DNA of 64,000 bases, from contig NZ_CP083757.1 of assembly GCF_020149935.1 (NCBI RefSeq), positions 2,939,501-3,003,500 of the forward strand. The letters run 5' to 3'. Position 1 is the stretch's first letter. Every line of letters starts with the position of its first letter. Origin of the DNA: Marinilongibacter aquaticus (GTDB lineage: Bacteria; Bacteroidota; Bacteroidia; Cytophagales; Spirosomataceae). Both the position numbers and the translations under genes were made by a program. Below, piece by piece: positions 34,090 through 42,755 of this stretch. A model generated the notes under the pieces. The model saw nothing but the letters and a program-made list of their open reading frames with translations, ran no database searches and had not been told where the DNA came from.

Positions 34090-34201
34090 TGAAGTAAGCC
34101 CTTTTGCGGCTCAATCTTTCGACTATGGCATTTTCCGTACCCGAATGGGCGTGGCTTACAACTTCTCCCGGCACCGAAAAATGAAACGCCAACCGCATTG
34201 A
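34090..34201 (+). pseudogene. Orphan 3' end of the small barrel gene
   Basis: The last ~37 codons of the barrel gene at 31269-31760, here without any 5' part or start codon, ending at the same TGA. It is a by-product of the duplication. Confidence 0.88.
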
Positions 34202-34313
34202 GGCATGCACTGAAAGCGTCGCCGAATTGGTTCATGTGGAAAGAACTTTGCAATAAAAGGAACAAAGTGGCTATTTTTTTGTGGGGAGAATTTTGAACCC
34301 TTCCAACATAAAA

Positions 34314-34343
34314 GTGCTCTGGCTTTTGCAAAAGCCAGAGCAC
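34314..34343 (-). terminator. Hairpin downstream of ctpA (right copy)
   Basis: Same 14-bp perfect stem and short T run as at 31874-31903, placed 24 bp after the ctpA stop codon on the minus strand. Confidence 0.6.
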
Positions 34344-34366
34344 ACTATAAGCGACAAAATGGGATC

Positions 34367-36019
34367 TTATTTTCCCTCCAGTTTTTCGGCTTTCCCAAAG
34401 CTCTTCAAAGCTACTTTTATGGCTTCGTCGTCGGTATTCACTACTTTGTAGAACGAGTTGCTGAGTCCGTTTTCATCTTTCCAAACGGCCCGGGCAATCA
34501 AGGCCTTCACCTGATTCTGAATGAAGGGCTTCGATTTGGTAAAACCCTTTGCGTCGTGCTTTACGCCCACTTTGTTGGCCTCTTTGACGATCTCGCTGCA
34601 CATGGCCTCGGAAATCTCAAAGTTTCTCACAAAAGAGTCGACGCTCTGTTTTTTCAGTTCGGCTTCGTGGACATTGGCGTAATGCAAAGCATATTCGCGG
34701 ATCACGTTTTTGTTGTAAAGTTCGAAAAGGTAGGTGCTGACGTGAGAAGTATCTCTGGGCACGAAAACATCGGGAGTGATCCCGCCGCCGCCGTACACGG
34801 TGCGGCCGCCCATGGTTTTGAAGGCCTTTCCTTGTTCGGCATGAATGCTGTCCGCACTGAAGAATTCACCGTGCTCGCCGCGTTCGTAGAGTTCGTTGTA
34901 ATAATCCTCAAGGTCGCCGTTCACATAGGGCTTTTGTATGCTTCGGCCACTTGGAATATAATATCTGGCGATGGTGAGGCGTAATTCAGAGCCATCGGAA
35001 AGAGAAATGGGAGCCTGCACCAAGCCTTTGCCAAAAGAGCGGCGGCCGACAATCAAGGCTCTGTCGTAATCCTGCAAAGCTCCCGATACAATTTCAGATG
35101 CCGAGGCGGAGCCTTCGTCTATCAAAACAATCAGTGAGCCCTGTTCGAATACCCCTTTGTGTCCTGCATTTATCCTTCTGTCGTTGCGGTCGTCTTTACC
35201 GTCGGTATAGACCAGGATATCGCTACCGGGAATGAATTCATCTGCAATCGAAACGGCCCGTTCCAAATAGCCGCCAGGATTGCCCCGCAAATCCAAGATC
35301 AGCCTTTGCATGCCCTTGTCTTTGAGGTCTTGCATACCGTTGATGAATTCGTCGTAGGTGGTTTCGGAAAAGCGGCTCACTTTCAAATATCCCGTGATAT
35401 TGTCGGGCATGAGGTATGAGGCGTCGACAGAGAAGGTGGGGATTTTATCCCGGATCACCGAAAAGTCGAGCAATTCTCCAAAGCCCTTTCTTTTGATCTT
35501 CATGTCCACTTTTGTGCCTTTTTTCCCTCTGAGCGTGTTGAAAATCAAAGGCGTGTTTACCTTGTCGCCGGTAAGGGCAGTGCCGTTGGCTTCGATAATG
35601 GCATCGCCACTTAAAATTCCGGCCTCTTCGGAAGGCCCTCCAGAAAGTGGAGTGACCACGTACACGGTATCGTTGAAGATGTTGAACTCTACCCCGATGC
35701 CATCAAAGCCATTTTGCAATTCGGCTTCTGCCAACTCGGCTTCTTTGGCCGGAAGGTAGGCGGTATGCGGATCGAGCTTTTCCAGCATTTTCTGTATCCC
35801 ATAATCGGCCAGGGAATCGGTATTCACGGGGTCGACATAGCTCTGATCGATGTAGGTCAAAATCTCTTTGAACTTGCTCGATGATTTTACCACATCGCTT
35901 ATTGCGGTGCGGCTTCCAAAGAACTTGGCCCCAATTTGAATGCCTGCCGCCAAGGTAATGGCGATAATGATGGGCAGGCGAATGTTGAATTTGCTGTTAT
36001 TTATTTTTTTCTGATCCAA
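34367..36019 (-). CDS. ctpA: S41-family C-terminal processing peptidase (intact copy)
   Basis: A 550-residue tail-specific protease with an N-terminal membrane anchor (LPIIIAITLAAGIQIGA), a PDZ domain (about residues 100-180, with SGGPSEEAGILSGD) and the S41 catalytic core: DLRGNPGGYLE, the nucleophile in DEGSASASE and the lysine in RRSFGKGLVQ. A C-terminal extension of ~200 residues follows, as in other Bacteroidota CtpA proteins. It trims or degrades periplasmic proteins from the C-terminus. It lies 50 bp after nadA on the same strand. Its 3' two-fifths is the part duplicated at 31927-32540. Confidence 0.93.
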   Translation of the reverse strand: MDQKKINNSKFNIRLPIIIAITLAAGIQIGAKFFGSRTAISDVVKSSSKFKEILTYIDQSYVDPVNTDSLADYGIQKMLEKLDPHTAYLPAKEAELAEAELQNGFDGIGVEFNIFNDTVYVVTPLSGGPSEEAGILSGDAIIEANGTALTGDKVNTPLIFNTLRGKKGTKVDMKIKRKGFGELLDFSVIRDKIPTFSVDASYLMPDNITGYLKVSRFSETTYDEFINGMQDLKDKGMQRLILDLRGNPGGYLERAVSIADEFIPGSDILVYTDGKDDRNDRRINAGHKGVFEQGSLIVLIDEGSASASEIVSGALQDYDRALIVGRRSFGKGLVQAPISLSDGSELRLTIARYYIPSGRSIQKPYVNGDLEDYYNELYERGEHGEFFSADSIHAEQGKAFKTMGGRTVYGGGGITPDVFVPRDTSHVSTYLFELYNKNVIREYALHYANVHEAELKKQSVDSFVRNFEISEAMCSEIVKEANKVGVKHDAKGFTKSKPFIQNQVKALIARAVWKDENGLSNSFYKVVNTDDEAIKVALKSFGKAEKLEGK

Positions 36020-36069
36020 TGTTTTCGAGGCTTTGATTTACATATTAAACTGTGCTAAGGCCCAATGGC

Positions 36070-37056
36070 TTATAGGCCAAACCGTGCCGAAATTTCCAAC
36101 ATACGGTCGATGGGTGCTTTAGCGGCTTTCAGAATTTCCTCGGAAAGGATAATTTCTGGACTTTCGTCTTTTAAGCAGCGGTAAAGCTTTTCCATGGTAT
36201 TGAGTTTCATGTGCGGGCAGTCTTGGCAAGCTTGGCATGCGTGTCCGTTTTTTGCCGTAGGGGCCACATGGAAAACTTTGTTTGGCGAGGCCTTTTTCAT
36301 TTGGTGTAAAATACCAGACTCTGTGGCCACTATAAATTCTTTTGAAGGGCTATTGATCGTATATTTCAAAAGGCCAGTGGTCGAGCCAATATAGCTGGCC
36401 TTGTCGAGTACGGGCTTCTCACTTTCGGGGTGGGCGATCACCTCGGCCTCGGGATATTGCTCTTTCATCTTTTCGATCAGGTCGGCCGAAAATGTTTCGT
36501 GCACCATGCAAGCCCCATCCCAAAGAATCATGTTTCGCCCTGTTTTGCGGTTCAGGTAATTTCCCAAGTTCTTGTCTGGAGCAAAAATAATCTGTTGATC
36601 TTTGGGTACACTTTCCACAATTTTGACCGCATTGGTGCTGGTGCACACAATGTCTGTCAGGGTTTTCAATTCGGCAGAGCAATTGACATATGAAATGACA
36701 ATGGCTTCGGGGTATTGAGCCTTGAATGCCAAAAATTTGTCTGCGGGAGCCGATTCTTCCAAAGAGCAACCGGCATCGAAATCGGGTAAAACAACCTTCT
36801 TGTCGGGCGATAAAATCTTGGCCGTTTCGGCCATGAAACGCACTCCAGCAAACACGATCATGTCTGCTTTTGTTTTGGCGGCTTGCTGCGAAAGCCCCAA
36901 GCTATCGCCTATATAATCGGCTACATCTTGAATATCGCCCGTTTGATAATAGTGGGCCAAGATCACCGCGTTTTTTTCTTTTTTTAGTCGGGCAATTTCC
37001 GCCACAAAATCTATTTCAGTATCCACAAATGCTTCCATTTCGGTGCTCAAGGGCAA
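36070..37056 (-). CDS. nadA: Quinolinate synthase
   Basis: A 328-residue NadA, which condenses iminoaspartate with dihydroxyacetone phosphate to make quinolinate for NAD. The opening [20 protein letters not shown] is diagnostic. The three cluster cysteines expected for the [4Fe-4S] centre can be seen in DAGCSLEES or [16 protein letters not shown] and CQDCPHMKL; which of the first two is the ligand is not certain by eye (YVNCSAE is the usual one). nadB and nadC are not in the window. Its start overlaps the end of the upstream YD-repeat-like gene by 10 bp, so the two are translationally coupled. Confidence 0.93.
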   Translation of the reverse strand: MPLSTEMEAFVDTEIDFVAEIARLKKEKNAVILAHYYQTGDIQDVADYIGDSLGLSQQAAKTKADMIVFAGVRFMAETAKILSPDKKVVLPDFDAGCSLEESAPADKFLAFKAQYPEAIVISYVNCSAELKTLTDIVCTSTNAVKIVESVPKDQQIIFAPDKNLGNYLNRKTGRNMILWDGACMVHETFSADLIEKMKEQYPEAEVIAHPESEKPVLDKASYIGSTTGLLKYTINSPSKEFIVATESGILHQMKKASPNKVFHVAPTAKNGHACQACQDCPHMKLNTMEKLYRCLKDESPEIILSEEILKAAKAPIDRMLEISARFGL

Positions 37057-37964
37057 GCGTAAGCCCAGTTTTTTTGATGAATTAATTGGTTGTCTTTATT
37101 GTACGTTTTTTCTTCGATCAAATTGTTGTTTTGATCGTATTGCCTTTTTTCTACCGTCAATATTTCTCCTTTGTAGGCAAAAGACTCCTCACTGATTCTT
37201 CCCAGATCGTCGTACGAATAGCTTATTGAGTAGTCTAAAATATCCTTCCGCCCAAATTTGGTCATTTTTACCAATTGCTCGTTTTGGTATGCGTAGGTTT
37301 TTCGGCCTATCAATTGTTGGTTCAGGAAAACGCTGTCGGCCATTTTTTTGCCATCGGCCCCGAAAGTGCTGAAAGTTTCCTCTTTCATTTTTCCGAGAAC
37401 GTCGTCGTTCAATTGGTACACCTGTTTTCCGCTGTCGTCAAATTTGTTTTCTGTCAGGTGATACAATTGTCCTTCGGCATTGCGGATCTCGAATTTCACT
37501 AAATCGCCTTTGTCGTTGGTTTCTCTGATTTCTGAACCGGAAACCGAGCCGTCGCTCTCGAAAAACGACTTTTCCGTGCGGTTGTCCAAAGACAGAAGCT
37601 GGTTCAGGCTGATGCTCCCGTCGGGTTTGTTGCTTTCGGTTTCAGAGATAAGTTCGCCACGGGCATTGTATTTGTAGTTGTGCTTCACACGGAAAACATC
37701 ATCTACAAGCTCTGTTTTTTCGGTCAAAAGCCCTTTTGCATTGTAGGTGTAGATAGTCGTTTCGGTTTTGCTGTTGGCGTGTGAGTCTGTCAGTATCTTC
37801 ACCGTTTTTACAAGGCGATTGTCGGCGTCGTACGTGTTTTTCTGGTCTACCTCCGATTGGCCGTGCACGGTAGAAAGGAAAGAAATCAAACGGCAGTCGG
37901 ATTGGCCCGAAGCCTGATTCAAAACCAAGAATGACAAGCAGCATATATAGGCAATGTGTTTCAT
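37047..37964 (-). CDS. Exported YD/MORN-like repeat protein
   Basis: A 305-residue protein with a signal peptide ([20 protein letters not shown]). The mature part is a row of short beta-hairpin repeats of the type Y(D/N)xxGxLxxEx ([48 protein letters not shown]), as in YD or Rhs-type repeats, but far too short to form an Rhs shell and with no toxin domain at the end. The role is unknown; such proteins are common surface or periplasmic components in Bacteroidota. It overlaps nadA by 10 bp. Confidence 0.72.
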   Translation of the reverse strand: MKHIAYICCLSFLVLNQASGQSDCRLISFLSTVHGQSEVDQKNTYDADNRLVKTVKILTDSHANSKTETTIYTYNAKGLLTEKTELVDDVFRVKHNYKYNARGELISETESNKPDGSISLNQLLSLDNRTEKSFFESDGSVSGSEIRETNDKGDLVKFEIRNAEGQLYHLTENKFDDSGKQVYQLNDDVLGKMKEETFSTFGADGKKMADSVFLNQQLIGRKTYAYQNEQLVKMTKFGRKDILDYSISYSYDDLGRISEESFAYKGEILTVEKRQYDQNNNLIEEKTYNKDNQLIHQKNWAYACP

Positions 37965-38143
37965 TGGTGGGAAGTCTGATTTAAAGGTTTTTTCTGCGTG
38001 TAAAGTCTATTTTTAGCGGGCGGTGCCCAAGAAGTTTTAAAGCTCAAATTTCATGAATTAGGCCGACAAATTACGAAGTTTTGATATCTATTCATAAATT
38101 GGCCCCTGCTTTCGGGCTAAAAATTATTTTTGAGCAAAACATT

Positions 38144-39748
38144 ATGCCAAAGCATAAAAGAATTCAATTCTTTTGTTTGATGAGTCTTCTGATGCTTTCT
38201 TGTGGGAGTCCCTTGAAAAAGAAAGTTTACAAATCACCGGATGTTATGTATCCAGCACTCTTTGAAGCCATTCAACTTGGTGGCATTTTCCCAGATTCGA
38301 AAACGTTTGTCGACTGTATACCGAAATATAGTACGGAAGAAATTTTAGCAAATTACGAAACGCTGAAAAACGATTCGACATTTGTGCTGGAGCAGTTTGT
38401 CCGCGATCATTTCACTGTACCCGGTGAGCATGAGTCGGGCTATCGCACGGACACCTCACTTCGGGCAGATCAACACATCAACAAACTTTGGCCCGTTTTG
38501 ACCCGCGAACCCGAGGGGGATGGCGGGAGCCTTATCCCCATGCCCAAATCTTATGTGGTGCCGGGCGGGCGTTTTGGCGAAATTTATTATTGGGATAGCT
38601 ATTTCACCATGTTGGGTTTGCATGCCGCCAAAGAAGATTCGCTTATCGAAAACATGGTGGTGAATTTTGCTCAACTTCTTCGCGATTTCGGGCACATTCC
38701 CAATGGAAACCGAAGCTACTATTTAGGGCGTTCGCAGCCTCCATTTTTTTCCTTGATGGTCGAGCTTTTGGCCGACATCAAAAAGGATGAGCAGATTTTG
38801 GTGCAGTATATGCCCCAGCTTCAGATTGAATACCAATATTGGATGGCGGCGAGATCGGCCGATGAAGCCAAAGGGCAAATGCAGGCTCGGGAAAAGGGAG
38901 AGCAGGCTTTTTTCAAGGCGGTATTCATTGAAGATGACAATATCCTGAACAGGTATTACGATGAAAACGGTACGCCCCGTCCCGAAGCATATAAAGAAGA
39001 TTTGCATACGGCCGAGTTGTCGAACAGACCAAAAGACAAAGTGTACCGCGATTTACGGGCAGGGGCCGAAAGCGGTTGGGATTATACCAGCCGTTGGCTG
39101 AAAGACGGTGTGCACCTCGAAACTATACACACGACAGATATTTTGCCTGTCGACCTGAATGCCCTATTGTATCATCTCGAATCGGTATTGGAAAAGGCTT
39201 CGCGTTTGGCCGGGAAAGAAGAAGTGGCCCAGAGCTATGCGGCATTGAAGGCCAAAAGAAAGGCTATTTTCGATAAGTATTTCTGGGACAATGAAAGTGG
39301 TTTCTATGTGGATTACGATTTTGTGGCAAAGGAGAAATCGCCCATTTTGTCTTTGGCTGCGGTATTTCCGCTTTACTTCGAAATGGCCAGTGACAAACAG
39401 GCCGAAGCCGTGGCTCATTTGATTCGCCACGTTTTCCTGAAACCGGGCGGGCTTACCTCTACGCTCGACAGTACTGGGCAGCAATGGGATGCTCCAAACG
39501 GCTGGGCTCCAATGCAATGGATGGCCATTCAGGGCTTACGAAAATATGGCTATTATCAATTGGCCAATCAAGCGAAAACCAATTGGGTGAACAATTGCTT
39601 GAGAGTTTACCAGAATACGGGTAAAATGGTGGAAAAGTACAATGTATTTGACCTCAGTTTATTGGCTGGCGGTGGCGAATACCCCGTGCAGGATGGATTC
39701 GGTTGGACCAACGGCGTGCTGCTTGCCCTTTTGGCCGAAGAAGAATAA
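38144..39748 (+). CDS. treA: Lipoprotein alpha,alpha-trehalase (GH37)
   Basis: I start at the ATG at 38144, which begins a lipoprotein signal with lipobox SLLMLSC; 534 residues. Both trehalase signatures are present: PGGRFGEIYYWDSYFTMLG and QWDAPNGWAPMQW, along with a late GGGEYPVQDGFGWTNGV. GH37 enzymes split trehalose to two glucose molecules; the lipobox puts this one in the periplasm or on the outer membrane, so it serves uptake of external trehalose. It is divergent from the YD-repeat gene and has no sugar transporter next to it. Confidence 0.92.
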   Translation: MPKHKRIQFFCLMSLLMLSCGSPLKKKVYKSPDVMYPALFEAIQLGGIFPDSKTFVDCIPKYSTEEILANYETLKNDSTFVLEQFVRDHFTVPGEHESGYRTDTSLRADQHINKLWPVLTREPEGDGGSLIPMPKSYVVPGGRFGEIYYWDSYFTMLGLHAAKEDSLIENMVVNFAQLLRDFGHIPNGNRSYYLGRSQPPFFSLMVELLADIKKDEQILVQYMPQLQIEYQYWMAARSADEAKGQMQAREKGEQAFFKAVFIEDDNILNRYYDENGTPRPEAYKEDLHTAELSNRPKDKVYRDLRAGAESGWDYTSRWLKDGVHLETIHTTDILPVDLNALLYHLESVLEKASRLAGKEEVAQSYAALKAKRKAIFDKYFWDNESGFYVDYDFVAKEKSPILSLAAVFPLYFEMASDKQAEAVAHLIRHVFLKPGGLTSTLDSTGQQWDAPNGWAPMQWMAIQGLRKYGYYQLANQAKTNWVNNCLRVYQNTGKMVEKYNVFDLSLLAGGGEYPVQDGFGWTNGVLLALLAEEE

Positions 39749-39830
39749 TACGAAAAAAAAACGGCTGGCTGAAATCGCTTCGTGGCAATCTCAACCAACC
39801 GAATTGAGCAAAGAGCTCTGTTAGTCAAGT

Positions 39831-40262
39831 TTATTTTTCTTTTTCTTCTTCCTCTTTCGCGTCTGCAAAAAGCTCTGGCATTTCTTTAGAAAGCAAATTG
39901 TACCAAATAATTACTTTTCTGACATCAGAAGCGTATACGCGTTCACGATCGAAGTCGGGCATGATTTCAGCAAAGAAGTCGAAGAACTCTTCTTTGTCGG
40001 CTCCTTTGAGGTCGAATTCAATCGCTTCGCCATGCTTTTCACGAATCGTGGTGAAAATCTCTGAAAGTGGAGTGGACTTGTTGAACTCCTCGCTGTAAAT
40101 CGAGATGTCTTTCAGTACAGAAACTTTGGCGTTTACGCTCACAATTTCCCTTTTCTTATTTCCATCCATCGATTCCACGATCACACCAGAACGGCCGGGT
40201 TTGACGATTTTGAACAAACCGGGTCGACCAGATATGTGAGCAACTTCTTGTAAAGCTTCCAT
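39831..40262 (-). CDS. DUF5606 protein
   Basis: Start set at the ATG at 40262 (MEALQEVAHISGRPGLFKI), which begins the conserved N-terminal SH3-like segment; 143 residues. The pattern ISGRPGLFKIVKPGRSGVIVESMDG is the hallmark of DUF5606, a small cytoplasmic protein almost confined to Bacteroidota. The middle part is a helical domain and the end a Glu/Lys-rich tail. Function unknown; high conservation in the phylum suggests a basic cellular role. Confidence 0.82.
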   Translation of the reverse strand: MEALQEVAHISGRPGLFKIVKPGRSGVIVESMDGNKKREIVSVNAKVSVLKDISIYSEEFNKSTPLSEIFTTIREKHGEAIEFDLKGADKEEFFDFFAEIMPDFDRERVYASDVRKVIIWYNLLSKEMPELFADAKEEEEKEK

Positions 40263-40379
40263 TAAATTTTTATTGTTTGATTTATGTGCGTGCAAAAATA
40301 AAGAAACAAGAGACTTTCGAACAAAAGATACGCAGGATTATATATCGATCGTTGCTTGATTAAGATTTTGCCCGGTAAT

Positions 40380-41084
40380 TTAAATGTCGCCAGCAAGCGG
40401 ACGAATCACGATGTCTTCGACCAGTGCCGCAGAAGATAAGGAATAGGCTGTCCAAGTGATTTCGGCGATATCTTCCGACTGAATAAAACGCGATTTTGGT
40501 AAATCTATACCTTCCCAACTGCTGGTGTATGTCGCTCCTGGCATGATCGATGTGACTTTCACGCCGTCGTCTTTCAACTCTTCGCGAAGCGATTTGCTGA
40601 AGCCCAACAGAGCGAATTTGCTCACAGTGTATGATCCCGAAGACGGATACGCTTGCAGGCTGGCGATAGAGCAAATGTTGAAAATATGCGAATTTGGAGA
40701 TTCTTTTATCGTTTGGATCAGGCCTTTGGTTACCCAATATGCCGAATACAAATTGGTATTGATTTGGGTTTCGAGTGCTTCGTCGGTTTCTTGCATCAGG
40801 CTTCCTTGCACAAAAGTGCCGGTGTTGTTCACCAAAACCTGAATCGGCCTTTCGAGCGAAAGGGCAAATTCACAGAAGGCCTTCGCTTCGTTCTTTTTGC
40901 TTAGGTCGGCTTGAAAAATTTCACAATGGTTGCCGAATGAGCTTTCAATCTTGTTTTTGGTTTGCGAAAGATCGTTTGCCGAACGGGCATTGATGAGGAG
41001 GTCGAAACCTTCGGCGGCGAACTTCTGTGCAATTGCAAGGCCAATGCCTTTGGTTCCGCCTGTGATTATAGCAAGTGGCTTCAT
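40380..41084 (-). CDS. SDR-family oxidoreductase
   Basis: A 234-residue classical SDR: cofactor motif TGGTKGIGLAIA, NNTG in VLVNNTGTFVQ, catalytic Ser in ICSIASLQ and Tyr-x3-Lys in SYTVSKFAL. The substrate is unknown; the sequence lies near sepiapterin-reductase/3-oxoacyl-type SDRs. It is a single gene, divergent from mlaE and about 120 bp upstream of the DUF5606 gene on the same strand. Confidence 0.85.
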   Translation of the reverse strand: MKPLAIITGGTKGIGLAIAQKFAAEGFDLLINARSANDLSQTKNKIESSFGNHCEIFQADLSKKNEAKAFCEFALSLERPIQVLVNNTGTFVQGSLMQETDEALETQINTNLYSAYWVTKGLIQTIKESPNSHIFNICSIASLQAYPSSGSYTVSKFALLGFSKSLREELKDDGVKVTSIMPGATYTSSWEGIDLPKSRFIQSEDIAEITWTAYSLSSAALVEDIVIRPLAGDI

Positions 41085-41133
41085 TTGTTTTTGGCGACAA
41101 AGCTAAAGCATTATGCCAAGTCAATCAATTTAT

Positions 41134-41141
41134 TACCTTTG
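41134..41141 (+). promoter_or_regulatory. -7 promoter box of mlaEF
   Basis: TACCTTTG matches TAnnTTTG exactly and ends 22 bp before the mlaE ATG. Confidence 0.55.
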
Positions 41142-41163
41142 TGCTAGCCTAAAATAATACCAG

Positions 41164-41895
41164 ATGCTTTCTATTGCAGGTAAGTTTTTTCTGTTTCTGG
41201 GTACACTCGTTGTTCGCCGTGAAACCTTCAAAGTGTATTGGGAACGCTTTATTGATGAATGCGTAAAAATTGGCATAAACTCTGTGTTTATTGTGGCCAT
41301 TGTGGCGGTTTTTATCGGAGCGGTAACCTGTGTGCAAATCTATGCCAATTTGGTAAGTCCGTTGGTGCCGACTTACATTGTGAGTAATGTGGTACGGGAT
41401 ATGGTTTTATTGGAGTTATCCTCTACATTCATGTGCGTGGTGCTGGCCGGAAAGATTGGTTCGAATATTGCCGGTGAACTGGGTACCATGCGGATTACAG
41501 AGCAAATTGATGCATTGGAAGTAATGGGTATCAATTCGGCCTCTTATTTGGTTTTGCCAAAGATATTGGCGGCCATGTTCACTTTTCCTCTTTTGGCTAT
41601 TTTATCCGATTTCTTGGGAATAGCCGGAGGTTATTTTGCAGGTACAATGACGGGGATTTTAACGCCCGAAGAATATATCTACGGTATTCGCTATTCTTTT
41701 GTGCCCTACAATGTGGTCATTGCCATTGTAAAAGCATTCGTTTTTGGCTTTTTGATTGCCACCATTTCGGCGTACAAAGGCTATTACACTAGGGGCGGGG
41801 CATTGGAAGTGGGGCAGTCGAGCACAGCCGCAGTAACCAACAGCTGTATTGCCATTCTGATTGCAGATTATCTATTGGCCGAACTTTTAACCTGA
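41164..41895 (+). CDS. mlaE: MlaE-type phospholipid ABC transporter permease
   Basis: A 243-residue inner-membrane permease with five or six helices. The segment SSTFMCVVLAGKIGSNIAGELG and EQIDALEVMGINSASYLVLP is the signature of the MlaE/YrbE family, which moves phospholipids between the inner and outer membranes. The ATPase gene mlaF starts 9 bp after its stop. No MCE-domain (mlaD) gene is adjacent here; it must be elsewhere or the operon continues differently. Confidence 0.9.
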   Translation: MLSIAGKFFLFLGTLVVRRETFKVYWERFIDECVKIGINSVFIVAIVAVFIGAVTCVQIYANLVSPLVPTYIVSNVVRDMVLLELSSTFMCVVLAGKIGSNIAGELGTMRITEQIDALEVMGINSASYLVLPKILAAMFTFPLLAILSDFLGIAGGYFAGTMTGILTPEEYIYGIRYSFVPYNVVIAIVKAFVFGFLIATISAYKGYYTRGGALEVGQSSTAAVTNSCIAILIADYLLAELLT

Positions 41896-41904
41896 TTCAA
41901 CGCT

Positions 41905-42651
41905 TTGATCGAGATCAACAACATATCGAAATCTTTTAATGGCCGTCAGGTCTTGAAGGACATCAGTGGGAAATTTGAGAAAGGAAAGACGAGCCTGGTG
42001 ATTGGTGCAAGCGGTACAGGTAAAAGTGTGCTTTTGAAATGCATGCTCGATTTGGTTCGGCCCGAAGAGGGGCAGGTTTTGTACGATGGCCGGCGTTTTC
42101 TGGTGCAGAACGAAGAAGAGAAAAAGGACATTCGCAGAGAAATGGGCGTGCTTTTTCAAGGTGGGGCTTTGTTCGATTCGAAAACGGTGCACGAGAATGT
42201 CCGTTTCCCATTGGATATGCTTACGCCAATGAGCGAGGCCGAAAAAAGAGAGCGGGTGGAAGTGTGCCTGCAAAGGGTCGGTTTGGAAGGCACAGGCGAC
42301 CGCATGCCTTCTGAAATCTCTGGAGGTATGAAAAAACGTGTGGGCATTGCCCGGGCGATTGTGATGAATCCCAAATACCTTTTTTGCGATGAACCAAACT
42401 CGGGTTTGGATCCGCTTACTTCCATAAAAATTGATGAGCTGATCAAAGAAATTACCGACGAATACGGGATTACCACAGTAGTGATTACGCACGATATGAA
42501 CTCGGTGCTTTCTATCGGCGAATACATCATGTTTCTTTATGAAGGACGGAAAATCTGGGAGGGCGATAGCCAGTCTATTCTGAAAACACACCAGAAAGAA
42601 CTCGACGATTTTGTCTTCTCCAACCATGCCCTTCGTCAGCTAAGAGGCTGA
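41905..42651 (+). CDS. mlaF: MlaF-type ABC transporter ATPase
   Basis: A 248-residue ATPase starting at a TTG (41905), needed because the conserved IEINNISKSFNG begins at once. Walker A is GASGTGKSVLL, the Q-loop is in GVLFQGGALFDS, the ABC signature is SGGMKKRVGIARA and Walker B is YLFCDEPNSGLDP, with the H-loop in VITHDM. It pairs with MlaE to drive lipid transport across the envelope. Confidence 0.92.
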   Translation: MIEINNISKSFNGRQVLKDISGKFEKGKTSLVIGASGTGKSVLLKCMLDLVRPEEGQVLYDGRRFLVQNEEEKKDIRREMGVLFQGGALFDSKTVHENVRFPLDMLTPMSEAEKRERVEVCLQRVGLEGTGDRMPSEISGGMKKRVGIARAIVMNPKYLFCDEPNSGLDPLTSIKIDELIKEITDEYGITTVVITHDMNSVLSIGEYIMFLYEGRKIWEGDSQSILKTHQKELDDFVFSNHALRQLRG

Positions 42652-42755
42652 GTTTCTTAACAAAATGATTTAATCGATTTAGTATTAAAACTGGATCAAT
42701 TCATGTAAATTGGGAAAGATTAGTCAAAAAACTCGTTTGAACAGCCCCTTTTGTC

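Larger units (their letters stand above)
34090..34974. repeat. Direct repeat, right copy (about 0.89 kb)
   Basis: 885 bp matching 31649-32540 in the same orientation. Its left edge cuts into barrel-gene sequence; its right edge continues without a break into intact ctpA. Homology stops at 34974 where the left copy meets the insert. Confidence 0.93.

Noticed and set aside
34056-34343. 95-codon minus-strand frame at the insert/repeat border, also partly present at 31549-31903
   Set aside because: It is antisense to the barrel tail and the hairpin; the repeated presence is due to the duplication, not to selection.
37047-37964. YD-repeat-like protein as an Rhs/polymorphic toxin
   Set aside because: Far too short for an Rhs shell, no toxin tip, no immunity gene; it is a small exported repeat protein.
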